Part shown: positions 12,236 through 25,357 of the stretch, piece by piece
How the letters are laid out: every line of letters begins with the position of its first letter
Position numbering within the stretch: position 1 is the first letter of the stretch
Assembly (NCBI GenBank): GCA_036971475.1
Contig: JBAIZL010000008.1
Span: forward strand, 31,943,712 to 32,007,711
Reading direction: 5' to 3'
DNA: 64,000 nt
DNA from: Prosapia bicincta
Taxonomy: Eukaryota > Arthropoda > Insecta > Hemiptera > Cercopidae
The notes under the pieces: model-generated
The model's input: the letters and a program-made list of their open reading frames with translations, nothing else
Told to the model about the DNA's origin: nothing
Databases searched by the model: none
Position numbers and translations under genes: made by a program

Positions 12236-14960
12236 CCCCTGGTAGGAAATAGCACTACGTGTGCACCGTCGCGTCGTGTACTTAGGTAGTAATGTAGAGT
12301 AATAGAATCCCCTGGTAGGAAATAGCACTACGTGTGCACCTTCGCGTCGTGTACTTAGGTAGTAATGTAGAGTAATAGAATCCCCTGGTAGGAAATAGCA
12401 CTACGTGTGCACCGTCGCTTCGTGTACTTAGGTAGTAATGTAGAGTAATAGAATCCCCTGGTAGGAAATAGCACTACGTGTGCACCGTCGTTTCGTGTAC
12501 TTAGGTAGTAATGTAGAGTAATAGAATCCCCTGGTAGGAAATAGCACTACGTGTGCACCGTCGCGTCGTGTACTTAGGTAGTAATGTAGAGTAATAGAAT
12601 CCCCTGGTAGGAAATAGCACTACGTGTGTAACGTCGCGTCGTGTACTTAGGTAGTAATGTAGAGTAATAGAATCCCCTGGTAGGAAATAGCACTACGTGT
12701 GCACCGTCGCTTCGTGTACTTAGGTAGTAATGTAGAGTAATAGAATCCCCTGGTAGGAAATAGCACTACGTGTGCACCGTCGCGTCGTGTACTTAGGTGG
12801 TAATGTAGAGTAATAGAATCCCCTGGTAGGAAATAGCACTACGTGTCTACCGTCGCGTCGTGTACTTAGGTAGGTATGTAGAGTAATAGAATCCCCTGGT
12901 AGGAAATAGCACTACGTGTGTACCGTCGCGTCGTGTACTTAGGTAGTAATGTAGAGTAATAGAATCCCCTGGTAGGAAATAGCACTACGTGTGCACCGTC
13001 GCGTCGTGTACTTAGGTAGTAATGTAGAGTAATAGAATCCCCTGGTAGGAAATAGCACTACGTGTGCACCGTCGCTTCGTGTACTTAGGTAGTAATGTAG
13101 AGTAATAGAATCCCCTGGTAGGAAATAGCACTACGTGTGCACCGTCGCGTCGTGTACATAGGTAGTAATGTAGAGTAATAGAATCCCCTGGTAGGAAATA
13201 GCACTACGTGTGTAACGTCGCGTCGTGTACTTAGGTAGTAATGTAGAGTAATAGCATCCCCTGGTAGGAAATAGCACTACGTGTGCACCGTCGCTTCGTG
13301 TACTTAGGTAGTAATGTAGAGTAATAGAATCCCCTGGTAGGAAATAGCACTACGTGTGCACCGTCGCGTCGTGTACTTAGGTAGTAATGTAGAGTAATAG
13401 AATCCCCTGGTTGGAAATAGCACTACGTGTCCACCGTCGCGTCGTGTACTTAGGTAGTAATGTAGAGTAATAGAATCCCCTGGTAGGAAATAGCACTTCG
13501 TGTGCACTGTCGCGTCTCGTACTGAGGTAGGTATGTAGAGTAATAGAATCTCCTGGTAGGAAATAGCACTACGTGTGCACCGTCGCTTCGTGTACCTAGG
13601 TAGTAATGTAGAGTAATAGAATCCCCTGGTAGGAAATAGCACTACGTGTGCACCGTCGCGTCGTGTACTTAGGTAGTAATGTAGAGTAATAGAATCCCCT
13701 GGTAGGAAATAGCACTACGTGTGTACCGTCACGTCGTGTACTTAGGTAGTAATGTTGAGTAATAGAATCCCCTGGTAGGAAATAGCACTACGTGTGCACC
13801 GTCGCTTCGTGTACTTAGGTAGTAATGTAGAGTAATAGAATCCCCTGGTAGGAAATAGCACTACGTGTGCACCGTCGCGTCGTGTACTTATGTAGTAATG
13901 TAGAGTAATAGAATCCCCTGGTAGGAAATAGCACTACGTGTGCACCGTCGCGTCGTGTACTTAGGTAGTAATGTAGAGTAATAGAATCCCCTGGTAGGAA
14001 ATAGCACTACGTGTGCACCGTCGCGTCTTGTACTTAGGTAGGTATGTAGAGTAATAGAATTGCCTGGTAGGAAATAGCACTACGTGTGCACCGTCGCGTC
14101 GTGTACTTAGGTAGTAATGTAGAGTAATAGAATCCCCTGGTAGGAAATAGCACTACGTGTGCACCGTCGCGTCGTGTACTTAGGTAGTAATGTAGAGTAA
14201 TAGAATCCCCTGGTAGGAAATAGCACTACGTGTGCACCGTCGCGTGGTGTACTTAGGTAGGTATGTAGAGTAATAGAATCCCCTGGTAGGAAACAGCACT
14301 ACGTGTGCACCGTCGCGTCGTGTACTTAGGTAGTAATGTAGAGTAATAGAATCCCCTGGTAGGAAATAGCACTACGTGTGCACCGTCGCGTCGTGTACTT
14401 AGGTAGGTATGTAGAGTAATAGAATCCCCTAGTAGGAAATAGCACTACGTGTGCACCGTCGCGTCGTGTACTTAGGTAGTAATGTAGAGTAATAGAATCC
14501 CCTGGTAGGAAATAGCACTACGTGTGCACCGTCGCGTCGTGTACTTAGGTAGTAATGTAGAGTAATAGAATCCCCTGGTAGGAAATAGCACTACGTGTGC
14601 ACCGTCGCTTCGTGTACTTAGGTAGTAATGTAGAGTAATAGAATCCCCTGGTAGGAAATAGCACTACGTTTGCACCGTCGCGTCGTGTACTTAGGTGGTA
14701 ATGTAGAGTAATAGAATCCCCTGGTAGGAAATAGCACTACGTGTCTACCGTCGCGTCGTGTACTTAGGTAGGTATGTAGAGTAATAGAATCCCCTGGTAG
14801 GAAATAGCACTACGTGTGTACCGTCGCGTCGTGTACTTAGGTAGTAATGTAGAGTAATAGAATCCCCTGGTAGGAAATAGCACTACGTGTGCACCGTCGC
14901 GTCGTGTACTTAGGTAGTAATGTAGAGTAATAGAATCCCCTGGTAGGAAATAGCACTACG
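11165..14960. repeat. Higher-order block C1, copy of 15978-19773
   Basis: About 3.8 kb repeated at an offset of exactly 4,813 bp. Shared private marks are GAATTCCC, GTGCACCTTCGCG, CGTCGTTTCG, GGTGGTAATG, GTAATAGCATCC, GTACTGAGG, GTACCTAGG, TGTTGAGTAATAG and ACTTATGTAG. The match ends where 14960 begins CGCTTCG and 19773 begins CGCGTCG. After that, 14910-15174 matches 19869-20133 at an offset of 4,959 bp, so two units were gained or lost in between. Confidence 0.88.
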
Positions 14961-15468
14961 TGTGCACCGTCGCTTCGTGTACTTAGGTAGTAATGTAGAG
15001 TAATAGAATCCCCTGGTAGGAAATAGCACTACGTGTGCACCGTCGCGTCGTGTACTTAGGTAGAATGTAGAGTAATAGAATCCCCTGGTTGGAAATAGCA
15101 CTACGTGTCCACCGTCGCGTCGTGTACTTAGGTAGTAATGTAGAGTAATAGAATCCCCTGGTAGGAAATAGCACTACGTGTGCACCGTCGCGTGGTGTAC
15201 TTAGGTAGGTATGTAGAGTAATAGAATCCCCTGGTAGGAAACAGCACTACGTGTGCACCGTCGCGTCGTGTACTTAGGTAGTAATGTAGAGTAATAGAAT
15301 CCCCTGGTAGGAAATAGCACTACGTGTGCACCGTCGCGTCGTGTACTTAGGTAGGTATGTAGAGTAATAGAATCCCCTAGTAGGAAATAGCACTACGTGT
15401 GCACCGTCGCGTCGTGTACTTAGGTAGTAATGTAGAGTAATAGAATCCCCTGGTAGGAAATAGCACTA

Positions 15469-16486
15469 CGTGTGCACCGTCACGTCGTGTACTTAGGTAG
15501 GTATGTAGAGTAATAGAATCCCCTAGTAGGAAATAGCACTACGTGTGCACCGTCACGTCGTGTACTTAGGTAGGTATGTAGAGTAATAGAATCCCCTGGT
15601 AGGAAATAGCACTACGTGTGCACCGTCGCGTCGTGTACTTAGGTAGGTATGTACAGTAATAGAATTCCCTGGTAGGAAATAGCACTAGTGTGCACCGTCG
15701 CGTCGTGTACTTAGGTAGGTATGTAGAGTAATAGAATCCCCTGGTAGGAAATAGCACTAGTGTGCACCGTCGCGTCGTGTACTTAGGTAGTAATGTAGAG
15801 TAATAGAATCCCCTGGTAGGAAATAGCACTACGTGTGCACCGTCGCGTCGTGTACTTAGGTAGTAATGTAGAGTAATAGAATCCCCTGGTAGGAAATAGC
15901 ACTACGTGTGCACCGTCACGTCTTGTACTTACGTAGTAATGTAGACTAATAGAATCCCCTGGTAGGAAATAGCACTACGTGTGCACCGTCACGTCGTGTA
16001 CTTAGGTAGGTATGTAGAGTAATAGAATCCCCTAGTAGGAAATAGCACTACGTGTGCACCGTCACGTCGTGTACTTAGGTAGGTATGTAGAGTAATAGAA
16101 TCCCCTGGTAGGAAATAGCACTACGTGTGCACCGTCGCGTCGTGTACTTAGGTAGGTATGTACAGTAATAGAATTCCCTGGTAGGAAATAGCACTAGTGT
16201 GCACCGTCGCGTCGTGTACTTAGGTAGGTATGTAGAGTAATAGAATCCCCTGGTAGGAAATAGCACTAGTGTGCACCGTCGCGTCGTGTACTTAGGTAGT
16301 AATGTAGAGTAATAGAATCCCCTGGTAGGAAATAGCACTACGTGTGCACCGTCGCGTCGTGTACTTAGGTAGTAATGTAGAGTAATAGAATCCCCTGGTA
16401 GGAAATAGCACTACGTGTGCACCGTCACGTCTTGTACTTACGTAGTAATGTAGACTAATAGAATCCCCTGGTAGGAAATAGCACTA
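15469..16486. repeat. Seven-unit 509-bp tandem duplication inside the 73-bp satellite
   Basis: The block from the CGTCACGTCG unit through the GTACAGTAATAG, GCACTAGTGTGC and GTAGACTAATAG units occurs at about 15478-15986 and again at 15987-16486, an offset of 509 bp (7 x 73 minus 2). The two copies look identical. The missing 2 bp per block is explained by the two shortened GCACTAGTGTGC units. The copies recur singly at 1095, 11172 and 20946. Confidence 0.85.
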
Positions 16487-19400
16487 CGTGTGCACCGTCG
16501 CGTCGTGTACTTAGGTAGTAATGTAGAGTAATAGAATCCCCTGGTAGGAAATAGCACTACGTGTGCACCGTCGCGTCTTGTACTTAGGTAGGTATGTAGA
16601 GTAATAGAATTGCCTGGTAGGAAATAGCACTACGTGTGCACCGTCGCGTCGTGTACTTAGGTAGTAATGTAGAGTAATAGAATCCCCTGGTAGGAAATAG
16701 CACTACGTGTGCACCGTCGCGTCGTGTACTTAGGTAGTAATGTAGAGTAATAGAATCCCCTGGTAGGAAATAGCACTACGTGTGCACCGTCGCGTGGTGT
16801 ACTTAGGTAGGTATGTAGAGTAATAGAATCCCCTGGTAGGAAACAGCACTACGTGTGCACCGTCGCGTCGTGTACTTAGGTAGTAATGTAGAGTAATAGA
16901 ATCCCCTGGTAGGAAATAGCACTACGTGTGCACCGTCGCGTCGTGTACTTAGGTAGGTATGTAGAGTAATAGAATCCCCTAGTAGGAAATAGCACTACGT
17001 GTGCACCGTCGCGTCGTGTACTTAGGTAGTAATGTAGAGTAATAGAATCCCCTGGTAGGAAATAGCACTACGTGTGCACCGTCGCGTCGTGTACTTAGGT
17101 AGTAATGTAGAGTAATAGAATCCCCTGGTAGGAAATAGCACTACGTGTGCACCTTCGCGTCGTGTACTTAGGTAGTAATGTAGAGTAATAGAATCCCCTG
17201 GTAGGAAATAGCACTACGTGTGCACCGTCGCTTCGTGTACTTAGGTAGTAATGTAGAGTAATAGAATCCCCTGGTAGGAAATAGCACTACGTGTGCACCG
17301 TCGTTTCGTGTACTTAGGTAGTAATGTAGAGTAATAGAATCCCCTGGTAGGAAATAGCACTACGTGTGCACCGTCGCGTCGTGTACTTAGGTAGTAATGT
17401 AGAGTAATAGAATCCCCTGGTAGGAAATAGCACTACGTGTGTAACGTCGCGTCGTGTACTTAGGTAGTAATGTAGAGTAATAGAATCCCCTGGTAGGAAA
17501 TAGCACTACGTGTGCACCGTCGCTTCGTGTACTTAGGTAGTAATGTAGAGTAATAGAATCCCCTGGTAGGAAATAGCACTACGTGTGCACCGTCGCGTCG
17601 TGTACTTAGGTGGTAATGTAGAGTAATAGAATCCCCTGGTAGGAAATAGCACTACGTGTCTACCGTCGCGTCGTGTACTTAGGTAGGTATGTAGAGTAAT
17701 AGAATCCCCTGGTAGGAAATAGCACTACGTGTGTACCGTCGCGTCGTGTACTTAGGTAGTAATGTAGAGTAATAGAATCCCCTGGTAGGAAATAGCACTA
17801 CGTGTGCACCGTCGCGTCGTGTACTTAGGTAGTAATGTAGAGTAATAGAATCCCCTGGTAGGAAATAGCACTACGTGTGCACCGTCGCTTCGTGTACTTA
17901 GGTAGTAATGTAGAGTAATAGAATCCCCTGGTAGGAAATAGCACTACGTGTGCACCGTCGCGTCGTGTACTTAGGTAGTAATGTAGAGTAATAGAATCCC
18001 CTGGTAGGAAATAGCACTACGTGTGTAACGTCGCGTCGTGTACTTAGGTAGTAATGTAGAGTAATAGCATCCCCTGGTAGGAAATAGCACTACGTGTGCA
18101 CCGTCGCTTCGTGTACTTAGGTAGTAATGTAGAGTAATAGAATCCCCTGGTAGGAAATAGCACTACGTGTGCACCGTCGCGTCGTGTACTTAGGTAGTAA
18201 TGTAGAGTAATAGAATCCCCTGGTTGGAAATAGCACTACGTGTCCACCGTCGCGTCGTGTACTTAGGTAGTAATGTAGAGTAATAGAATCCCCTGGTAGG
18301 AAATAGCACTTCGTGTGCACTGTCGCGTCTCGTACTGAGGTAGGTATGTAGAGTAATAGAATCTCCTGGTAGGAAATAGCACTACGTGTGCACCGTCGCT
18401 TCGTGTACCTAGGTAGTAATGTAGAGTAATAGAATCCCCTGGTAGGAAATAGCACTACGTGTGCACCGTCGCGTCGTGTACTTAGGTAGTAATGTAGAGT
18501 AATAGAATCCCCTGGTAGGAAATAGCACTACGTGTGTACCGTCACGTCGTGTACTTAGGTAGTAATGTTGAGTAATAGAATCCCCTGGTAGGAAATAGCA
18601 CTACGTGTGCACCGTCGCTTCGTGTACTTAGGTAGTAATGTAGAGTAATAGAATCCCCTGGTAGGAAATAGCACTACGTGTGCACCGTCGCGTCGTGTAC
18701 TTATGTAGTAATGTAGAGTAATAGAATCCCCTGGTAGGAAATAGCACTACGTGTGCACCGTCGCGTCGTGTACTTAGGTAGTAATGTAGAGTAATAGAAT
18801 CCCCTGGTAGGAAATAGCACTACGTGTGCACCGTCGCGTCTTGTACTTAGGTAGGTATGTAGAGTAATAGAATTGCCTGGTAGGAAATAGCACTACGTGT
18901 GCACCGTCGCGTCGTGTACTTAGGTAGTAATGTAGAGTAATAGAATCCCCTGGTAGGAAATAGCACTACGTGTGCACCGTCGCGTCGTGTACTTAGGTAG
19001 TAATGTAGAGTAATAGAATCCCCTGGTAGGAAATAGCACTACGTGTGCACCGTCGCGTGGTGTACTTAGGTAGGTATGTAGAGTAATAGAATCCCCTGGT
19101 AGGAAACAGCACTACGTGTGCACCGTCGCGTCGTGTACTTAGGTAGTAATGTAGAGTAATAGAATCCCCTGGTAGGAAATAGCACTACGTGTGCACCGTC
19201 GCGTCGTGTACTTAGGTAGGTATGTAGAGTAATAGAATCCCCTAGTAGGAAATAGCACTACGTGTGCACCGTCGCGTCGTGTACTTAGGTAGTAATGTAG
19301 AGTAATAGAATCCCCTGGTAGGAAATAGCACTACGTGTGCACCGTCGCGTCGTGTACTTAGGTAGTAATGTAGAGTAATAGAATCCCCTGGTAGGAAATA

Positions 19401-19773
19401 GCACTACGTGTGCACCGTCGCTTCGTGTACTTAGGTAGTAATGTAGAGTAATAGAATCCCCTGGTAGGAAATAGCACTACGTGTGCACCGTCGCGTCGTG
19501 TACTTAGGTGGTAATGTAGAGTAATAGAATCCCCTGGTAGGAAATAGCACTACGTGTCTACCGTCGCGTCGTGTACTTAGGTAGGTATGTAGAGTAATAG
19601 AATCCCCTGGTAGGAAATAGCACTACGTGTGTACCGTCGCGTCGTGTACTTAGGTAGTAATGTAGAGTAATAGAATCCCCTGGTAGGAAATAGCACTACG
19701 TGTGCACCGTCGCGTCGTGTACTTAGGTAGTAATGTAGAGTAATAGAATCCCCTGGTAGGAAATAGCACTACG
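15978..19773. repeat. Higher-order block C2, copy of 11165-14960
   Basis: Second copy of block C, at an offset of 4,813 bp. One visible difference is GCACTACGTTTGC at 14670, which is GCACTACGTGTGC near 19483. It starts directly after the 509-bp local duplication, so the two rearrangements share a breakpoint. Confidence 0.85.
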
Positions 19774-22700
19774 TGTGCACCGTCGCGTCGTGTACTTAGG
19801 TAGTAATGTAGAGTAATAGAATCCCCTGGTAGGAAATAGCACTACGTGTGTAACGTCGCGTCGTGTACTTAGGTAGTAATGTAGAGTAATAGCATCCCCT
19901 GGTAGGAAATAGCACTACGTGTGCACCGTCGCTTCGTGTACTTAGGTAGTAATGTAGAGTAATAGAATCCCCTGGTAGGAAATAGCACTACGTGTGCACC
20001 GTCGCGTCGTGTACTTAGGTAGAATGTAGAGTAATAGAATCCCCTGGTTGGAAATAGCACTACGTGTCCACCGTCGCGTCGTGTACTTAGGTAGTAATGT
20101 AGAGTAATAGAATCCCCTGGTAGGAAATAGCACTTCGTGTGCACCGTCGCGTCTCGTACTTAGGTAGGTATGTAGAGTAATAGAATCTCCTGGTAGGAAA
20201 TAGCACTACGTGTGCACCGTCGCTTCGTGTACCTAGGTAGTAATGTAGAGTAATAGAATCCCCTGGTAGGAAATAGCACTACGTGTGCACCGTCGCGTCG
20301 TGTACTTAGGTAGTAATGTAGAGTAATAGAATCCCCTGGTAGGAAATAGCACTACGTGTGTACCGTCACGTCGTGTACTTAGGTAGTAATGTTGAGTAAT
20401 AGAATCCCCTGGTAGGAAATAGCACTACGTGTGCACCGTCGCTTCGTGTACTTAGGTAGTAATGTAGAGTAATAGAATCCCCTGGTAGGAAATAGCACTA
20501 CGTGTGCACCGTCGCGTCGTGTACTTATGTAGTAATGTAGAGTAATAGAATCCCCTGGTAGGAAATAGCACTACGTGTGCACCGTCGCGTCGTGTACTTA
20601 GGTAGGTATGTAGAGTAATAGAATCCCCTGGTAGGAAATAGCACTACGTGTGCATTGTGGCGTCGTGTACTTAGGTAGGTATGTAGAGTAATAGAATCCC
20701 CTGGTAGGAAATAGCACTACGTGTGCACCGTCGCGTCGTGTACTTAGGTAGGTATGTAGAGTAATAGAATCCCCTAGTAGGAAATATCACTACGTGTGCA
20801 TTGTCGCGTCGTGTACTTAGGTAGTAATGTAGAGTAATAGAATCCCCTGGTAGGAAATAGCACTACGTGTGCACCGTCGCGTCGTGTACTTAGGTAGGTA
20901 TGTAGAGTAATAGAATCCCCTGGTAGGAAATAGCACTACGTGTGCACCGTCACGTCGTGTACTTAGGTAGGTATGTAGAGTAATAGAATCCCCTGGTAGG
21001 AGATAGCACTACGTGTGCACCGTCACGTCGTGTACTTAGGTAGGTATGTAGAGTAATAGAATCCCCTGGTAGGAAATAGCACTACGTGTGCACCGTCGCG
21101 TCGTGTACTTAGGTAGGTATGTACAGTAATAGAATCCCCTGGTAGGAAATAGCACTAGTGTGCACCGTCGCGTCGTGTACTTAGGTAGGTATGTAGAGTA
21201 ATAGAATCCCCTGGTAGGAAATAGCACTAGTGTGCACCGTCGCGTCGTGTACTTAGGTAGTAATGTAGAGTAATAGAATCCCCTGGTAGGAAATAGCACT
21301 ACGTGTGCACCGTCGCGTCGTGTACTTAGGTAGTAATGTAGAGTAATAGAATCCCCTGGTAGGAAATAGCACTACGTGTGCACCGTCACGTCTTGTACTT
21401 ACGTAGTAATGTAGACTAATAGAATCACCTGGTAGGAAATAGCACTACGTGTGCACCGTCGCGTCGTGTACTTAGGTAGTAATGTAGAGTAATAGAATCC
21501 CCTGGTAGGAAATCGCACTACGTGTGCACCGTCGCGTCGTGTACTTAGGTAGTAATGTAGAGTAATAGAATCCCCTGGTAGGAAATAGCACTACGTTTGC
21601 ACCGTTGCGTCTTGTACTTAGGTAGGTATGTAGAGTAATAGAATTGCCTGGTAGGAAATAGCACTACGTGTGCACCGTCGCGTCGTGTACTTAGGTAGTA
21701 ATGTAGAGTAATAGAATCCCCTGGTAGGAAATAGCACTACGTGTGCACCGTCGCGTCGTGTACTTAGGTAGTAATGTAAAGTAATAGAATCCCCTGGTAG
21801 GAAATAGCACTACGTGTGCACCGTCGCGTGGTGTACTTAGGTAGGTATGTAGAGTAATAGAATCCCCTGGTAGGAAATAGCACTACGTGTACACCGTCGC
21901 GTCGTGTACTTAGGTAGTAATGTAGAGTAATAGAATCCCCTGGTAGGAAATAGCACTACGTGTGCACCGTCGCGTCGTGTACTTAGGTAGGTATGTAGAG
22001 TAATAGAATCCCCTAGTAGGAAATAGCACTACGTGTGCACCGTCGCGTCGTGTACTTAGGTAGTAATGTAGAGTAATAGAATCCCCTGGTAGGAAATAGC
22101 ACTACGTGTGCACCGTCGCGTCGTGTACTTAGGTAGTAATGTAGAGTAATAGAATCCCCTGGTAGGAAATAGCACTACGTGTGCACCTTCGCGTCGTGTA
22201 CTTAGGTAGTAATGTAGAGTAATAGAATCCACTGGTAGGAAATAGCACTACGTGTGCACCGTCACGTCGTGTACTTAGGTAGTAATGTAGAGTAATAGAA
22301 TCCCCTGGTAGGAAATAGCACTACGTGTGCACCGTCGCTTCGTGTACTTAGGTAGTAATGTAGAGTAATAGAATCCCCTGGTAGGAAATAGCACTACGTG
22401 TGCACCGTCGCTTCGTGTACTTAGGTAGTAATGTAGAGTAATAGAATCCCCTGGTAGGAAATAGCACTACGTGTGCACCGTCGCGTCGTGTACTTAGGTA
22501 GTAATGTAGAGTAATAGAATCCCCTGGTAGGAAATAGCACTACGTGTGCACCGTCGCTTCGTGTACTTAGGTAGTAATGTAGAGTAATAGAATCCCCTGG
22601 TAGGAAATAGCACTACGTGTGCACCGTCGCGTCGTGTACTTAGGTGGTAATGTAGAGTAATAGAATCCCCTGGTTGGAAATAGCACTACGTGTCTACCGT

Positions 22701-24178
22701 CGCGTCGTGTACTTAGGTAGTAATGTAGAGTAATAGAATCCCCTGGTAGGAAATAGCACTTCGTGTGCACCGTCGCGTCGTGTACTTAGGTAGGTATGTA
22801 GAGTAATAGAATCCCCTGGTAGGAAATAGCACTACGTGTGCACCGTCGTTTCGTGTACTTAGGTAGTAATGTAGAGTAATAGAATCCCCTGGTAGGAAAT
22901 AGCACTACGTGTGCACCGTCGCGTGGTGTACTTAGGTAGGTATGTAGAGTAATAGAATCCCCTGGTAGGAAATAGCACTACGTGTATACCGTCGCGTCGT
23001 GTACTTAGGTAGTAATGTAGAGTAATAGAATCCCCTGGTAGGAAATAGCACTACGTGTGCACCGTCGCGTCGTGTACTTAGGTAGTAATGTAGAGTAATA
23101 GAATCCCCTGGTAGGAAATAGCACTACGTGTGCACCGTCGCTTCGTGTACTTAGGTAGTAATGTAGAGTAATAGAATCCCCTGGTAGGAAATAGCACTAC
23201 GTGTGCACCGTCGCGTCGTGTACTTAGGTAGTAATGTAGAGTAATAGAATCCCCTGGTAGGAAATAGCACTACGTGTGTAACGTCGCGTCGTGTACTTAG
23301 GTAGTAATGTAGAGTAATAGAATCCCCTGGTAGGAAATAGCACTACGTGTGCACCGTCGCTTCGTGTACTTAGGTAGTAATGTAGAGTAATAGAATCCCC
23401 TGGTAGGAAATAGCACTACGTGTGCACCGTCGCGTCGTGTACTTAGGTAGTAATGTAGAGTAATAGAATCCCCTGGTTGGAAATAGCACTACGTGTCCAC
23501 CGTCGCGTCGTGTACTTAGGTAGTAATGTAGAGTAATAGAATCCCCTGGTAGGAAATAGCACTTCGTGTGCACCGTCGCGTCTCGTACTTAGGTAGGTAT
23601 GTAGAGTAATAGAATCTCCTGGTAGGAAATATCACTACGTGTGCACCGTCGCTTCGTGTACCTAGGTAGTAATGTAGAATAATAGAATCCCCTGGTAGGA
23701 AATAGCACTACGTGTGCACCGTCGCGTCGTGTACTTAGGTAGTAATGTAGAGTAATAGAATCCCCTGGTAGGAAATAGCACTACGTGTGTACCGTCACGT
23801 CGTGTACTTAGGTAGTAATGTTGAGTAATAGAATCCCCTGGTAGGAAATAGCACTACGTGTGCACCGTCGCTTCGTGTACTTAGGTAGTAATGTAGAGTA
23901 ATAGAATCCCCTGGTAGGAAATAGCACTACGTGTGCACCGTCGCGTCGTGTACTTATGTAGTAATGTAGAGTAATAGAATCCCCTGGTAGGAAATAGCAC
24001 TACGTGTGTACCGTCGCGTCGTGTACTTAGGTAGTAATGTAGAGTAATAGAATCCCCTGGTAGGAAATAGCACTACGTGTGCACCGTCGCGTCTCGTACT
24101 TAGGTAGGTATGTAGAGTAATAGAATCTCCTGGTAGGAAATAGCACTACGTGTGCACCGTCGCGTCGTGTACTTAGGT

Positions 24179-25357
24179 CTTAAAGAGGGGTCTACCCTTT
24201 ACACCCCATTGTCGTAAGCAAGATGAGAAAGACATTTAGTAGACTAAAGAAGATCGTCATTTAATAAATTGATTAAGATAGAAAGTTAAATTCGGGTGAA
24301 CGAGGACGCTTACTATAATAGGTCTGCTACCAACCCCAGGAAATAAAAGTATGTAACCGCTAAATGGTATATATAGACTACATGGATTATGAAACCATAG
24401 GTTGGAGGAGATAAAACATCCAGGCTCTTTAGGGAAACCACTATAAATATTTTAAAATCCATTCTGAAAAAGGTTTTTAAAAAAAATCAGTCTCCTAAAT
24501 AACCAATCGTATGCTTGTATACAACCACAGTAGTGTTTATTCATTTTTTCAACTTTGATAAAAATATGTTTTGGAGAGGTTTAGATGAAGGTCAAATTGA
24601 CGACATCAATTTAGTTCGAATTTCGAGATAAAATAATGAAATCATCTGTCACGCAAGCAGATATTAATTGCATTGTCAAGTAAAGGGTTAACTTTAAATT
24701 TTACACAAATTTTTCATAAATTTATTCATTTAGACTCGCTGCGATTTAATGTTTTTAATTTATTCTAATTGAAAAGAGTCACCAGGAAACACAGCGTGAA
24801 GTTGTTAACACGTTAAGCGGGCGCGGCCTTGAAGGGCGAGCACAGGCGGGGGAAGGGTAGAGGAAACAAAAGACCGTTCCACAGACATTATAATATGAAG
24901 TATAGTATTTATGTTACAATAAAGTAGATTTGACAAGGGCGAAAGGCCGGCATAAATATTATTTTATTTGATTTGCCATACTAACCTGATCATTTATATA
25001 AAGGTTTGAACAAATTTACGTACATTAATTTTCTTAACGACAGCAATAACTGTAATTTCTTAGCGATGGCCTTTGATGCAACACGCACTACAAACACCAA
25101 TGTTTTTGAATAGGGCTAGCTTTTGTTTATCACGCACCAGCTTACGAGTGAGCAGCTATACACAATCCTTTAACAATCCTAACAGATTATTTGGAGGAGC
25201 TTTATAACATGCAGAAGGATTAGGTTACCACATGATTGCACATAACTATGTGTGTGACGTATGCCTACTTCCTATCTAACGCTCTATGTCCGATAGCCTA
25301 CAAAGAGAGAAGGTCAGAGACAATTGAGGAGTCATCACCATTATTTATTCCATTCCG
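24179..25357. other. AT-rich unique segment between the 73-bp and 45-bp arrays
   Basis: No ORF, RNA gene or repeat could be supported. It begins abruptly after the last satellite bases (ACTTAGGT). A short GC-rich island at about 24815-24870 (GCGGGCGCGGCC, GGCGGGGGAAGGG) stands out from otherwise AT-rich sequence. I see no promoter or reading frame associated with it. Confidence 0.6.

Larger units (their letters stand above)
1..24178. repeat. 73-bp satellite array, about 331 units, left end outside window
   Basis: Head-to-tail copies of a 73-bp unit that can be phased from ACCGTCGCGTCGTG through ACTTAGGTAG, TAATAGAATCCCCTGG and GGAAATAGCAC to TACGTGTGC. Two equally long versions of the middle alternate irregularly: GGTAGGTATG and GGTAGTAATG. 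Recurrent diagnostic variants include CGTCACGTCG, CGTCGCTTCG, GTGTAACGTC, GCACTAGTGTGC (shortened), GAATTGCC, GAATCTCC, CCCCTAGTAGG, GGTGTACTTAGG and GTACAGTAATAG. Units are mostly very similar. Because 73 is not a multiple of three, frames rotate every unit, and only short minus-strand ORFs of 63-112 codons appear. These are not genes. No spacer separates units. Known biology: arrays of this size and homogeneity are typical satellite DNA. Confidence 0.97.

Noticed and set aside
1..24178. Many minus-strand ORFs of 63-112 codons with repeated LFPTRGFYYST and PKYTTRRCT segments
   Set aside because: They arise from reading a 73-bp non-multiple-of-three unit through rotating frames. They share no start context, vary with unit indels and have no protein-family resemblance.
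1..24178. CENP-B box-containing centromeric satellite
   Set aside because: I looked for the TTCG....A..CGGG pattern in the 73-bp and 76-bp units and did not find it. A centromeric role is neither shown nor excluded.
24815..24870. GC-rich patch as a CpG-island promoter
   Set aside because: Only about 55 bp long, with no downstream gene or core-promoter elements.
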